From Odobenus rosmarus divergens (lineage: Eukaryota; Chordata; Mammalia; Carnivora; Odobenidae), in contig NW_004450665.1 of NCBI RefSeq assembly GCF_000321225.1, positions 314,214-378,213 on the forward strand: a stretch of 64,000 nucleotides of DNA. Reading direction: 5' to 3'. The notes below the pieces were generated by a model. The model was not told the DNA's origin and did not search any database. It saw only the letters and a program-made list of their open reading frames with translations. Positions 13,045-25,984 of this stretch are shown one piece after another (position 1 is the stretch's first letter; each line of letters begins with the position of its first letter). Position numbers and translations under genes: made by a program.

Positions 13045-13423
13045 CAGTGATTCTCAAACTTGAGCAAGCATCAGAATCAGTGCGGCTATCTGAATTAAGT
13101 AGGTCTGTAGGAAGGGCATGGGGAATTTGCATTTCTTTTTTTTTTTTTAAGATTGTATTTATTTATTTGAGAGCAAGAGAGAGCACGCAGGGCTGCAGGG
13201 GCAGTGAGGAGAGGCAGAGGGAGAGCGAGAAGCAGGCTCTCTGCTGAGCAGGGAGCCCAATGCAGGGGCTGGACCAGGACCCTGGGATCATGACCTGAGC
13301 TGGGCCTAAAGGCAGATGTTTAACAGACTGTGCCACCCAAATGCCCCGATAATTTGCATTTCTAACAAACAATTTTGTAATGCTGATGTTGCTGGTCCAG
13401 GAAGCACACTTTGAGAACCACTG
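13045..13423 (+). mobile_element. MER5A hAT relic split by a Can-SINE
   Basis: The left terminal repeat CAGTGATTCTCAAACTT starts at 13045 and the right one (ACTTTGAGAACCACTG) ends at 13423. The interior resembles MER5A. It is interrupted by the SINE at 13137-13350, whose target duplication AATTTGCATTTCT is MER5A sequence. Without the SINE and one duplication copy the relic is about 152 bp. Non-coding. Confidence 0.85.
13137..13350 (-). mobile_element. Can-SINE (SINEC), antisense
   Basis: On the minus strand it starts with the tRNA-like head (a decayed GGGGCATTTGGGTGGCACAG) and ends in a purine/pyrimidine-rich part and poly-A (poly-T on plus). The 13-bp target duplication AATTTGCATTTCT is perfect at 13124-13136 and 13351-13363. 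The two frames over it (13035-13247 plus, 13163-13372 minus) are repeat shadows. Confidence 0.95.
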
Positions 13424-13647
13424 CCGTAGGCAACAGGATCTGAGGTCACCTATCCATGGGCTTCAGGAAGGAACAGAAAGACCTTGTGTTTGTTTGTTTG
13501 CTTGCTTGTTTTTTTTAAAGGGTAACTGTGATTTAGCAAAGATATAATTGGAGACCTAACCACATTTAAGCTGGTTTTGTATATTTTGCTTTATTTGGCC
13601 ATTTTTTTTTTCATATTTAAAGTTGATAGGCTGTAAGCCTAGAAACC

Positions 13648-13875
13648 ATGATAGTGTAATAGTTGAACGTGCTAATACTCCTTGGGTTATCAAATCTCAG
13701 CTCTGCCATTCATTAGATGCGTAGTTCGGGGCAAGTTATTTACATTTTGGGGACCATGGCTTCCTCATCTATAGAATGGGAATAATAATAGCATTTACTC
13801 CAGTGTTGCTAATTTGGATTCTTGACATAATGCATATACTGCATTTAGAACAATGGCTGGCAAGTTTAAGTATTT
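13648..13875 (+). mobile_element. MIR SINE
   Basis: The full-length MIR pattern is readable: head near 13650, the core at 13690-13790, and an end resembling the tRNA-SINE 3' portion near 13850. Decayed, as expected for an ancient mammalian repeat. Confidence 0.8.
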
Positions 13876-14329
13876 AGTAAGTCTTAGCTTTCTCCTTCTT
13901 TGTATTTTTTATTACATTATTTTTTGATAGCCAGCTCTTATAGGGATTTAAAATGCTCACATATTACCACTCAAATATGCCAATTTATTAATTTATAATT
14001 AGAACATATTACAAGCACTAAGGGAACCGGGAAGTAATGGTACCCTCTCCAGCATTGTCCTTCAGAGGAGCCCCACCTGGGAAACTGGAATAAGATTAGA
14101 AGCTACTAGCAAAATTGACAGATCTCGTTTTGTTGTTCAATCAAGCTATTGGGTGATTATTCTTCACTAAAAAGAATATTTGCATATGCCAAATAGATTA
14201 AATATGTTTATTCACCAACCGGGGAAATTTGTCCATTGAGAAACATTGACCAGGAGTTGGTAACCAATTTGATTGATTTTTTTATAAAGAAATTTAAAAC
14301 AAACATGTTCTAGAAATTTTTAAAGTTAT

Positions 14330-14520
14330 TACTTATTTATTTTTTAATTCAAGTATAATTCATATGCAGTGTTATATTAGTTTCATGTGTACAATATAGT
14401 GATTCAACAATTCTATACGTTACTCAGTGCTCATCACTATAAGTGGGCTCTTAATCCCCATCACCTGTTTCACCCATCCCCCACCTTCCCCTTGGCAACC
14501 ACCAGTTTGTTCTCTATTAA
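14330..14520 (-). mobile_element. L1 3' end, antisense
   Basis: Reverse complement of an L1 3' UTR. It is similar to 3811-4022 and 35912-36230. Confidence 0.7.
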
Positions 14521-17500
14521 AGTTTTTTTTTAATTTAATGATGCTTTAGAGTCATAAAAAGTACTGTTGGTTATCACATGACCTGAGGAAATCAGCCTAT
14601 TTCCAAAGAAGAAAACAATAGGAAAACCAAAAGCATGTAAGTTTGACAACTGTGAGATAAAATCACAGTTAATGCTGTCAAAGCAAACACTGCTCTGGAC
14701 AAAATTAAACAGGCAGGAAAGATTTTATTCAAGACTACTGCAATAATGGGGAGAGGCCAGAACTCAGTCTGAGCTCAACAACAATGAAATATATAGGGCA
14801 GGGGAGTTTTTAAGGGCTGGGATGGGGGAATCTGTGCAAGTCATCTTTCTTTATAAATCGACTTTACCCAAAGGAAAAGTAAAGTTTTTCCTATCTTCAT
14901 GACAGTAGATAGTTTTACAATTTGAAGCAAGGATCCTTGAAGTTAGAATCCTACCCTCCTACAGAGACTGGGAGATAGGGGTGCTATTTTTTTTCAAGGA
15001 TTACATTTCAAAGGAATGATGCCCTGGGTCCTTAGGAAAACATTCCTGGGTTGTAGAACTGGCAAAAGGCATTCTAAAAGATTCACATCTCAATGGAGCA
15101 GAGAAAAGATTTACAGTTACAAGTTTTCTAAAGTAAATGCTCTAAGAAAGGGGGTGCAGGAGCCTGGAGTCAGGAAGAAGTCTGTCTCAGGTTTAGCCAA
15201 GCTGAGGGCAACATGAAGGCCATCTTGTTCAACACCTAGCTTTTATTTAGTTTAATCATGGAAGCAGTGTGTGGCCTCTACACACAGTTGGAAAGAAACC
15301 AGCAAGAGAGAGATTGCTGAGGTGCCCTGCCTATTTGAAAAGCATGTCTAATTCAAGATTTATGATAATAAGGTGGAATGAAACGAAGAGGACCAAGACT
15401 TCGTATGGACAAGTATGTAGGCAGATGGCACACTGCCCTGGTGCTGTGCCCTCACACTGATGGCTGCATGCAGCGAACCCTGTTCTGGGACAGTCATCCC
15501 AGTGGTATTCATAAGCTGACCTGGGTACCTTGCAGGGGTACCTGGACTTCCACCACGCCACGTGTCACTTCCTACCACCCAAGAAGCTGGAACCTCTTCC
15601 ATCTGTGGGTAAAGAGAGGCAGGCAACTTATTATCCAACTCTAAACTCCTCAGTAAAGCTATTATCTTAAAACCTGCAATGTGAAAAAGTACTATGACCA
15701 AGTAAGAGGTTCCTAAATCATATTTTAGGTTGAAAAACTCTTACAATGTCAAGATTCTCTTGTTGGTTTTTAGATGCATGAACTAAGGCTGAGAGAAGAG
15801 TGTTAGGTAAAATGAAATTAGTAGACTAGGAAGATGAGAAAGTTCTAGAAATATATTCCTGGAACAGTGAGTCACTGTCCCTAAGAACATTTAAAAAGAC
15901 TTCAGATAGGTGCAACACAAGGGGGCAGAAGGCCTAGGACCTAATTCTTCTTACTGTGTACCTGCAGATGGATTCATCAACCTGATGAATGTTGGTTTTC
16001 TCATCCAACACAGGTTGGGGTGGATTGGATGATTTACAAGGCTCTTGAGGGTTCTGGCTTTCTGATTCCTACTTGGGGTGGGAATTCCAACAAGCTGTGC
16101 TTCATGTTCTCTTTAAATTATAAAATGCTATGGATGTGTGAATCCACAACTCCTGAAATGCATACCCTTCATCCACATTGTGAGTCCTACTTCTGGAGTC
16201 ATTTGTTTCAGTGATTGCTTAATTTCCTTGCATGTTTTGGGCTTGTGGCAAATAGATCTATTTGTGCAGCAAAAACCCCAGTCAAATATTACCACAAAAT
16301 TTTGGTATTGTAAAGTTTGTGTGACAGAACAAAATTAAGGGCAGTAGCCTCACATTTTCAACATAAGAAAACTGATATTTTATATAGCTTGAAATAAATA
16401 GTTCTTAGAATCAAATGAAAGAATTTTGTTTTTATAAACTGTACCATTTGACAAAATTACTTTGCTTGTAAACTCTGTGCAGCAACTATATTTCATTTTC
16501 ATGATATAAGAAATAAAACATCCCTCCATGGAAAATTCATTTGTTCAGATATTTCAAAATTAACCACGTAGTATATTGATGGAGATATTTTCTAGGCAAA
16601 AAAAATACACCAATATTTCAAAACCAATGTAAACAAATCCATAAGAAGAGTTTTCGAAATAGGATTTGGTGCCTGAGAAGAGAAACTTATTAAAAATATT
16701 CTTTGGCAATTATTAATCATTCTGTTGACCCTAATCAGAGTATATTGGAGGAGAAGAATCAGAAATAATGACTTACTAACTCTGCAAATGCTTTATTCGT
16801 ATTTGTTCAGTGATTCTACACAGTATTTAACATCACAAACTCTCACCCTCCCTCCCTCAACTCGATTAATGAATGCTTATTCGAGATGATCATTTAACCT
16901 GGTAGGGAAAAGGCTTGCTGGGTGTTGGTGCTCATTGTTAGGCACATTTTCTACATCTATCTCAATGCTTTCATTGTAGAATAAAGTTTCACAATCCATG
17001 CTTAAAATTTCATGTACTCTCCATTCAGTCAACAGGTATGGAGAAACTCCCCTAGTATCAAGAAGGGTTTAAAGTTTTTCCATTTTGGACTTTGATGATT
17101 ATTCTTGCCATTGGAAGGCTACTATTGTAGTTTGGCTGGAGGGGTTGTGGAATGTTACAGCCTAGAGTGGGAGGGACGTTACATTGTATATGTGTACTCT
17201 GACTCCTGACTTAGAATGGCTGGTTTATGGAGAGCCTTTCCTGGAAGTCCGTCTGTGTAAGTCCTGATCTGTTAACCTGATGGGCCAAGTGACTTTTCCT
17301 TTCTTTTCCTTTAGGTGATTCCTTTTGTTTATTTCTGTTCCTGTACCTCTTTTCATATTCAAACTCCAACGAAACATCCTGACATTAACGATGCTTTTGT
17401 GTGCTGCTTTTGCCAGCAGACATATATTCTGAATTAATAATCACTTCTTTACTAGACTGAAAGCAAAGCCATTTGGATATTTTTGAATAATATTTTACTC

Positions 17501-19544
17501 CAGCTCTTATAGATTAAATAATAATTTCTGCTCCAATACAACATCTGTGTTTTCTGGGTCTCTTTTGCCTGGCAATGCCAGATAAATAACAAATTTTACT
17601 TTTCTGTTCCTTCACCCTGCCCTTAACCAGTGTTTTTGTTGTCATGCTTTTGGTGATGGTGATGGTGGTGATGGTGGTGGTCTTTTTTCAAGTCACAAAC
17701 ATTATAAGATTGGATAGGTCTGGAGACACTCAGATCTTGTGCTTTCATTAGGATATAGAGGCTCATTAGCAATTTAGTTCCAAAACAAAGTATTTGACAA
17801 ATGGTTAAATACATATGTTTGGTTTGACCAAATCTAAGTTTCGGAAGGTGACATTTTGCTGACCTCACTTCTACATTCTAGGCTAATGCTTTAACTTAGA
17901 GGCAAAGTTGGATACAGCTAAACTAATACAAATAAAGAAGCAATTTTATTTGTAACTTTTCCATAGATTTACTTACGTTGTTACCTTTGGCATTTAGTTG
18001 GGAAAAAGACCTTCATTCCCTCAACTTCTCCAGTCACTGTTTAGCTGCTCCATCATCTTAGGCAATCAATGACAACAGACCCTGAATTTTTCTTAGCCCA
18101 GTGACATTAGCAAAGTTTCTTACATTTCCTGGGCTTCAAGGTTTAGCATTAATTTGTAAATCCTTTCCAGCTCTTTTTTAGATTCTAGTATTCCAGGACA
18201 TGGCAATATTTTAAAAAAATTAAATCCCTGTGTAGACCTGAGAGAGATGGGCAAATGTGCATATGGATGAGTTGTAGCTTTGTGTTCTCTTTAAGGTGCA
18301 ATTTCAGATCCACTAATCCTAAAACTGTGACGAACATAATCCAACACACCATTCAAATAAACATAGCAGTGACTTGTTAGGAAGGCAACTGGTTGTAATT
18401 CTGTTTCAGGATCAGCTTCTCCAAGAAGCAGAGATCTGCAAGTTGCATTTCTTAGCCCCTCATTCCTGATTGTTGTTTGTTTTTATTCTTTGGATCTCAG
18501 ACTCCCATCCACTATTTGCATTTTGTATTTCCAGGGAAAAGGTTTTTGTATGATTTTAGCTTTGCACCCATAAGTCACTTGAAAGAACAGACACCCAAAG
18601 GCAAGGGTATCGATCATCTTTTTGAAGGTCCCTGGGATATTATTATGTATGTGTGTATGTGTAACATTCCACCCTTCAAAGGACAGGATTGCTGGATTAG
18701 GAACATGGTCAAAAAACTCAGCAGTAATTAACCTGACCGCTTTCCCAACAAAGAAATGCAATGCAGTTTGACAGCATAAAATACCAACACAATGGAGCCC
18801 AACATAGGGTAAAACAGAGTGTCAGGGTCTTGGCATAGCTTTCAAATAATTTTCTATGAACAATTGTCCTCAAAAACTAGAGATCAGTAAAATGATTTAA
18901 TAAAATGGCTAGAGAATTCCAAATCTTAAAAAATGTTCCCTAATATTTTATTATGAAAAGGACTTCGCTTGCTTTTGAAATCTCATGACTTCTTTATTTG
19001 TTTCAGTCTAATTTTCTTATTTTTACTGGCACCGTTTCCCTAAGTTGCTAAGAATGAAGTTAAAACCACCAAATTTTATTTGTTGTGTGATTAGAATTAC
19101 ATTATAAGTTCTCTCTGAAGGGGTGACTCTATATATATCATTTAATGATAAATGTTTTTCAAAACACTCCATCCCAACAAAGAAAAGAGAGCTACTGGGT
19201 AGAAATCAAAAAGATCCAGGAGCGAGTGAGTTCGGGAGAGAAGTTCAGGTATGGAAAGTGAGTTTAGGTAAAGGATGCCTGGCAGGAGGCTTATCTCTCT
19301 CACCTGTGATTTCACCAGGGGCTGACTTCCTGCTTTACGAATGCTTGAGGACTGATAAAAGATGGTGCTGTTTCTGTCCATTCTTTTGGCTTTGTGTTTT
19401 AATGTTCATTTGAAAATATAAAGAACACCTTAGTGAGAGACTATGTTACTGGAGACCTTCTGGAGGCTCTGAAAACTTGGGTAGGAAACCACATTGCAGA
19501 TTTGGTCTCAGAATTCCAGATCCAGAAACTCTATTTTCTGTTGG
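14521..19544. other. Long intronic stretch, mostly unassigned
   Basis: I see no exon. The part at 14690-15250 has the look of an old LTR or other retroelement, but I could not find clear ends. A GATGGTG-type simple repeat lies at 17650-17681; on the minus strand it produces a false poly-histidine frame. Frames at 15331-15701, 18477-18761 and 19123-19413 have no domain or splice support. Confidence 0.45.
17650..17681. repeat. (GGT/GAT)n trinucleotide repeat
   Basis: A 32-base run of GGT and GAT triplets. Confidence 0.85.
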
Positions 19545-19685
19545 TTAGATTTATCAGAACAGCCTCCTGCCTCAGTTTCTTTATTGGTTGTTACAGATAA
19601 AAGTCGTATTTCACTTAGTGTTGTGAGGATGAAAAGTCTTAGAACATTGCTTGACACAAAATGTAAGCTGTCATTCTTAGTTTTA
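19545..19685 (+). mobile_element. MIR SINE fragment
   Basis: CCTCAGTTTCTTTATTGG near 19570 and GTTGTGAGGATGAAA near 19620, followed by a stretch resembling the MIR 3' part. Order and spacing match MIR on the plus strand. Confidence 0.65.
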
Positions 19686-21101
19686 TGAATTCTCAACTGG
19701 CATATGTTGGCTTATTAATTTGTGAAAAATACATTTAAGCGGGTCCAGAATTATTTTATCCTCCTTTCAGAATATTTGTTCATGACATCGAATTAATTGG
19801 GAGCTGCATTAACTTTTAGATGACTACTCTTTCATTAGGAAAACATAGTGGAACAAAGATCTGAGGGGTTGCAATAGATATTTTATTTGGGTCTGAGAAA
19901 ATCAGCTGCACTGCCCACCACTCCAGCCCGGAGCCATCTTGAGTGGTGCCCAGGCTGCCGGGCGCACAGTCCTCAGAACAAAACATACTCTCTTTTTATT
20001 TCTGTGTGTGTTTCTGCATCTCTCTCGCTCTCTCTCTGGATAAACCCTGTTTGATTTTTGAGCTACTGTGCCTTGTTTTCTAGATTTTAACAAGGCAGTC
20101 TTCCTTCTATTGACATTCTTTTTAGTTCCCTTATGCTGCTGTTTCTTACAGCTTTCACTCAAATGCAATGACATGGGATTCTTTTCTTCATATTTCAGCT
20201 GGGAAAGCCCTGCTACTTAAGAGTATTCCTGAAAACAGTTATTGCTTATTTTACTGGAATGTTTTGTGGTTATCTGAGACCTTAAGTACCAAAATTTAAT
20301 GGGTCTGTGCCATCAGTGATGAAATCGACAGGAAGTTAGAGACCTATCCAAGTCTGCCACTATTTATAGCCATGACTATGGACAAATTGAACTAACTTCT
20401 TATCTTCCTTACAATGAGACAATGAAAGAAGACAGTTTCTCCCAAGAGTACCTGAACACCACCTCAAGAGACTGTTTAATTATCAAATCCGACTAAGCTT
20501 TAATGCAGAGTAATTACTTAAATTCTTACTGCACACACCAGCTGGTAGGGACTTATGTTGAGAACAAAGTCAGCTATGGGCAAAATTTAGTATATATTTT
20601 CCCTGGACATTAATTGCCATATGAGATAAATCCTGTGCCTTCTACATAAAGGAGGTAGCATGTGAGGGTAAAAGGACTTTTAGTCGTCTGATAGGAGAAG
20701 CAAGGTCAGTGTGATTAGACAGGAAGGATCAAAGAAGAATGGGATGCCTTACAGCTGAGGGGGTGGGCAGGGACCAGATGGTGCAGAGCCTCCTAAGTTA
20801 TGCCAAGGTTTCCTACCTTATCCTAAGTGCAGTAGAAGTAAAGAAAAGGGATTTAAGTAGAGAAGCAGTACAATCAAGTTTTTATTTTAAAAAATCACTG
20901 TGCTTCCAAATGAAGACTAGATTCGAGGACAGATTTAGCTATGGATCAAGTAAGGGTTGCTTGTCATTTCAACCATGATAGAGCCAACAGATACAGGCTG
21001 GTGGTTAGATTTCAGAGAAGTTTTGGAGAACGATGTGTAAATAACACATTTGCATGTTCTTGCACTCATGTATTTCTACCTGTGAATAGATTGATTTACA
21101 C
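19686..21101. other. Intronic sequence with an L2 piece
   Basis: No exon is seen. Around 20340-20420 there is a possible MIR fragment, and 20745-20970 fits L2 (listed separately). The moderately GC-rich patch at 19905-20045 has no assignable content; its 90-codon minus-strand frame is not supported. Confidence 0.4.
20745..20970 (-). mobile_element. L2 LINE fragment, antisense
   Basis: The plus strand reads as reverse-complemented L2: CCAGATGGTGCAGAGCC near 20776, then GGGATTTAAGTAGAGAAG near 20848, in the same order as at 37870-38440. Decayed. Confidence 0.5.
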
Positions 21102-21462
21102 TGTCTTAGTCTCTTTCGGCTGCTATAAAAAAGTACCATAGATTGAGTGGCTTATAAACAGCAGAAATTTATTTCTCACAGTTCTGAAGGCTGAGAAATC
21201 CAAGATCAAGGCACCAGCAGATTCAGTGTCTGATGAAAGCCTCCTTCCTAGATGGCTGTCTTTTCTCTGTAAACTCACGTGGGGGAAGGGGTAAGCTAGC
21301 TCTCTGGGATTTCTTCCATAAGGACAGAAATCCCATTCATGAGGGCTCCATATTTATGACCTCCTAAACCCCCTCCCTCCTAATACCATCACCTCGGGGG
21401 TTAGGATTTCAGCATAGTTGAATTTGGGGGGGGCGTGGGATACAAACACTCAGTCCATAGCA
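21102..21462 (-). mobile_element. MaLR (MLT1-like) solo LTR, antisense
   Basis: Same family as 7455-7812. On the minus strand it runs from TGCTATGGACTGAGTG to AAGACA. It is somewhat better preserved than the other copy, with a G run at 21426-21433. Confidence 0.75.
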
Positions 21463-21830
21463 TAAACACACATGTATGTATACAGAATATATATCTGCTT
21501 ATGAACATACTTAGAAAAAAAAGGATATAAAACATACACCAAAATGTTTATAGCGACCATATTCAAGGTTGTAGGATTTACAGCAATTTTTATTTCCTCC
21601 TTTACATTTTCTCTTTTTCTAATATTTTGCAATGAAAATTTATCTAAATAAAGGTAACATATATTTACAGAATGTTATAGAAATTAAATTATAAATAGGG
21701 CTAATATCAGGAGAGTCATAACTAATGCAAGTTCTATTACAAAAACTGTTCCCCACACTCCAATATGTTGCAGTGCTTTTAACATAAAAAATATATTTTT
21801 AAATAATTTTTTTAAAAAGGCAAATTCTTG

Positions 21831-22067
21831 GGGCGCCTGGGTGGTCAGTTGGTTAAGCTTCTAACTTTTGATTTCAGCTCAGGTCATGATCTCAGGGCCC
21901 TGAGATAGAGCCCCCTGTCCGGCTTCACGCTCAGTGGGGAGTCTGCTTGGGATTTTGTCTCTCCCTCTCCTTCTGCCCCTCCTCCTGCTCGCTCGCTCTC
22001 TTTCTCTCTCAAATAATTTTTTTAAAAAATCAAAATAAATAAATAAATAAGTAAATAAAATAAAAAT
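21831..22067 (+). mobile_element. Can-SINE (SINEC)
   Basis: The tRNA-like head GGGCGCCTGGGTGGTCAG starts at 21831. A CT-rich part and an A-rich tail with AAAT units follow. The 11-bp target duplication GCAAATTCTTG is perfect at 21820-21830 and 22068-22078. The 73-codon minus-strand frame over it is a shadow. Confidence 0.95.
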
Positions 22068-22078
22068 GCAAATTCTTG

Positions 22079-23789
22079 TAGATTCTCTCAATTTGTCCAT
22101 GAATTATGAATAGCTCTTAAAAAATAAGAAAATAACAGTTAATAATGTGGTTGATTTAAGTAAATGTCCTTTGCCATTGAATGCCAGGAATTCAATAATG
22201 CAACTTTTAAAATTAAATTAATGTTGGTGACCTGCAAATGACATGTGATATGTGGTATTTCTATTTCCTCATCTTCTGTTTCTGAAAATGTAAATAATCT
22301 TCATTTTTTAGTTTTATTTTTGAAAGTTAATATTTAAGAGGAATTATCTCCAGACTGTTAGGGTAGAATCTATTAAGAGTTCTAAATCGAATTAAAAAAT
22401 TTACATCTACAGAGGTTTTCTTTTTTAATTTTAACAGTTATTTTTTTCCCTACATTATCTCTCTGCATAAGAATCTAGGGCATTCTTACTTAAAGGTACA
22501 TAAGCATTAATCCAATCCTAAGTGAAAACAAACGAGTTACATATATCTTTGCACTCCCTATTAATATCAGATAATCAATTCTTACTAGAAATTCTGAACA
22601 AATATATAAGCAGTTCACAAAAATGTTGTTTCCTGGTCTTCTCTTAGATGATGTCTATGATGATAAATATAAAATGTTCTAATGACGGAAGAAATATCTT
22701 TGTATTTTATATAGTTATATACATTTAGATACACAAATAAATAGTGAAACAGGGACAGGGGAGAGGTGTCACAAATAACTCAGTCTAGGATACAACCTGA
22801 AAATGTCTATTTACAAAAATTTATAAGCAATAAAAATAAAGTTAAATTGCTTTTAATGTAAAATTTAATTTGAGGTTTAGCTTTCTATATGTCTACATAG
22901 TTGGCATTGTTTCTGCTCTATTGGGTAACTTCTTTTATTGGAATTTATTGTTAATTTCTTCTATTATCCCTTGTATGATTGTGTATATACTAAGCCATGG
23001 TAATATACGCTTCTAAATAATTAAGGACCTTGAGCATCATTTTGCTCGTATGTGCTAAATATGAGCAAATTGGCTAAATCATGAAAATTGTAGTAATTTT
23101 ACAATGGAAAATAAAGATATTTCTTTTAAAAGCACTTTTCCTTCGGTTTTTGATAGAGCAGAGAATCCTAATGGACCGGCAAGACAAATTATTTAATGTG
23201 TGAAATACTCATATACCTGTTGAAAGGATAACACATCAAATATGAATATAGCTCTCTACATTATCTGCAAGAGGAAACCTTAGCAAGCTGCAAAATGCAA
23301 TACACACCTGCATTCTATTTGTAATGAGCATATTTCTTTCAAAGAGAAATGCAAATGTAGAACTTAAAAGGCTTCCTGAGTTATCATCTCATGCTCTTCT
23401 TGAGCCCCTCAGGATGTCTGTGAGTGATGTTCTCATCTAGCGTGGAGTATCACCTATACAGATCTGCCAGCGTGGTCCTTGTTGGCAACCTACAACCAGC
23501 CAGTCTTTTGTCTTATGCTCAGTAGGTTGCCTGCAGTGATCATCCTGGAAGGGTAGAGCTTCTTTCAGTCTCATAGTTTCTATTCACACCAACACTTTTT
23601 CTTCTTGGTAAACTTTTCATTGCTAACAATTCAAACAGTAATGCCTTCCCCAGTCCCATACACCAGGAAGAATCAGCCATTGTCATGGCAGCTTCTCTGT
23701 ACCTCCTCTGTCTCCTGGGAGAGTAGAGCATAGAATTCCGGTGAAGACACTGTCTTCATGCTTCTCTAACTATTGCTTTACTCATCTGT
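22079..23789. other. AT-rich intronic sequence, nothing assigned
   Basis: I see no exon, RNA gene, or recognisable repeat here. The text is AT-rich. The minus-strand frame at 23540-23731 is not supported. Confidence 0.45.
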
Positions 23790-23895
23790 ACTCTCCTTAT
23801 TAGAATGCACAGAAATGGTCTTATTAATTCTGGATTCCTAGAACCTTGTCCTGGGCTTGGTTCATAGGAAGCACTCAATAATTCGATAAATTTTG
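23790..23895 (+). mobile_element. L2 3' tail
   Basis: The stretch ends with GGAAGCACTCAATAATTCG, the usual L2 or MIR tail form, with an upstream part consistent with an L2 terminal segment. Small and decayed. Confidence 0.5.
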
Positions 23896-23909
23896 ACTTT
23901 TAATTCTCA

Positions 23910-24030
23910 AAACTAACCATATGAATTAGGCACCATATTACTCATTTTACAAAAGAGTAAACCTAGGTTCAGATTATTTAAGTGATGTGTCCAAACCATT
24001 AGTATAAGTGAGCCTGAAAACAGTTCTTTG
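23910..24030 (-). mobile_element. MIR SINE fragment, antisense
   Basis: ATTACTCATTTTACAAAAGA near 23938 and the following words are the reverse complement of the MIR core. It is adjacent to the L2 tail. Confidence 0.65.
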
Positions 24031-25064
24031 GTTCTCACTGACAAGATCTAGAATCCAGAGAATAATTCTAGAATTAAAGAACTATGAAAAACCCTTCAAT
24101 GTGTTTTAAAGTGAGAAATGGAAGTAAGACCAAAGTATGTTTGTTTTCATTATGAATTTTTTGAGAAATGTATTCTTTCTATATATAGTTAGTAGGATAG
24201 TCAAAATTTATGAAATAGGCACCTGAGACACATCATTGTCTATTATTTGTTCTTTAAGAGAACTGACCTATAACACTGGAGCAAAAATACATTTTAAGAA
24301 ATTCTCTACTTCAAAGCATTTTGCACTTAAGTCAAACTCATATAATTTTACATCAGCAAAGGATTTGCTCATTTTTGATGTGTTCTTTCATATATTAATT
24401 CAGTACATGTTTCGGGCTCACATATGCTAGGCACTGATGCTTTGTTTAACCTTACCTTAGTCTTACACTTGTTAAAATATTGTCCCATACCATATATTTC
24501 CAATTCAAACATAGAATTAAGATTCTTGGTGATTTTTGGTGGTTTTTAAATCTTAGGTTTTGTTTATTTTGCAACAGGACTTCTAGTTTAAGTGGAATAT
24601 ATCTTCAACCAGGGCTAGGCCTTCCTCTTGTTTTATGAATTGTCATCATTTATACAAGGCTTTCCCCTCTTCTAGAGAATTATAGAGTGTTTTGTGATTG
24701 TCATTGTTTTGATTTAGAATTATAATACAGGACATATATTTAGTATTTAGTTTTATATTTGAGCAAAATCACAAGTATATCAACATTGCCAGGACAGTTT
24801 CTCCACAAGGCTATGATTTCTGAGTATTTGCCCTCTAACTTCAAGAACACAACAAAATTTAATTTAAGGATTTAAAATCTAAGCAGGATTGGTGCTGCTT
24901 CATCAGGGGTGCATTGGGTGGTTTATAAACCGAACACCAGAATGGCTAAAAGAAAGCTTCTCCTGGAGCCCATTACCCTTCAAGAAGCCTTAGCTTTTCT
25001 TTTCTGACACAAGTGAAGTGAACAGGATTTTAATAAAAGTCCCGCAGCAGATATACCTGAAGGG

Positions 25065-25463
25065 TCAGAGCTCGCGATAAAGCTGCCAACACTGCAACTT
25101 TAAGAAAACATCCTGACAACCTTTAATAACACTGGGTCTGCCAGTGCTCACTGCAAAAGATCTGTATTTTAAAATCCCATTTGAGAAACCAATCCCGCAT
25201 TTGACAGGATCATGGTCTTTAATCTTATTTTTGGTGTGCAAGAATTGACCACATGCCCTGTAGAAGCTGGCCTTTTGTGTGGCTCTGATGACCTCAGGAA
25301 ATATTTTTCTGTAGTGATAGATATGCATCCCTGTCCTCAACTTTGACGTTCTGATCACCCATCTTATTAATACTAAGTGCTCTACATCTTCCAAAAATAG
25401 GAGGAGCTTAATATCACAGAAATAGACTTGGTTCATGTAAGCTTCTACTCCATGCATTTTCAT
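25065..25463 (-). other. Unassigned 132-codon open frame
   Basis: This is one of the longer frames in the window outside the ERV and does not overlap a repeat I can name. It starts with ATG at 25463 and has no frameshift over 396 bases. I recognise no domain, signal peptide, membrane segment or catalytic motif. No promoter, splice sites or poly-A tail were found. A processed pseudogene of a gene I do not recognise, or a chance frame, are both possible. I assign no function. Confidence 0.2.
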
Positions 25464-25589
25464 TTTTGTCTCTTAATCTCTCTTCAACCTTTATAAATTG
25501 AATAATCCCTGAAATCAGGAATCGGTAATATACAACAATAATTTCAATATCTCTGTGTGCACTAATAGAACAAAAGTAAAATTATCACT

Positions 25590-25710
25590 ACAAACTTGTC
25601 AGGTATTATAATTCCCATTTAATAGTGAGTAAACAAAGACTTTTAAAAATTAAGTAATTTGCTCACATTATACATGTAATAATTAACAATGCCAGAATTC
25701 ACTGTTTTCA
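25590..25710 (-). mobile_element. MIR SINE fragment, antisense
   Basis: TATTATAATTCCCATTTAAT followed by a decayed version of the antisense MIR core. Weak but collinear. Confidence 0.55.
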
Positions 25711-25984
25711 GATCATTCAGTCTCAAAAACTCATGCTATTCACAGTCTCTAAGACATACTTCTCTATTTCTAGCCCCATCATATCAGTTTAAATCAATTT
25801 AAATGAACAAATAGCTTTTTGGAAGCTTGAATAAAGCCATGGGTAAAAAAAGAAAAGCTTGATTTAAACTATCTCAGAGCGTAGACGTAGAGCACAACTT
25901 CCATATGCTTTTAGTGAAGTAATTTCAACGATAGCAAATCTAGCAAAGATTTTTATCAAAATAAAGCCAAAAAAAAAAACCCCA

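Larger units (their letters stand above)
24031..25984. other. Intronic sequence with one unexplained frame
   Basis: AT-rich sequence without exon signals. The frame at 25065-25463 (minus) is listed separately. A MIR-like antisense piece lies at about 25590-25710. The A run at 25969-25979 may be the edge of the following L1. Confidence 0.4.

Noticed and set aside
14690..15250. Possible old LTR
   Set aside because: General resemblance only. No matching TG/CA ends, target duplication or partner LTR could be placed.
17623..17868. Minus-strand frame with a run of histidines
   Set aside because: The histidines are the reverse reading of a GGT/GAT simple repeat and do not indicate a protein.
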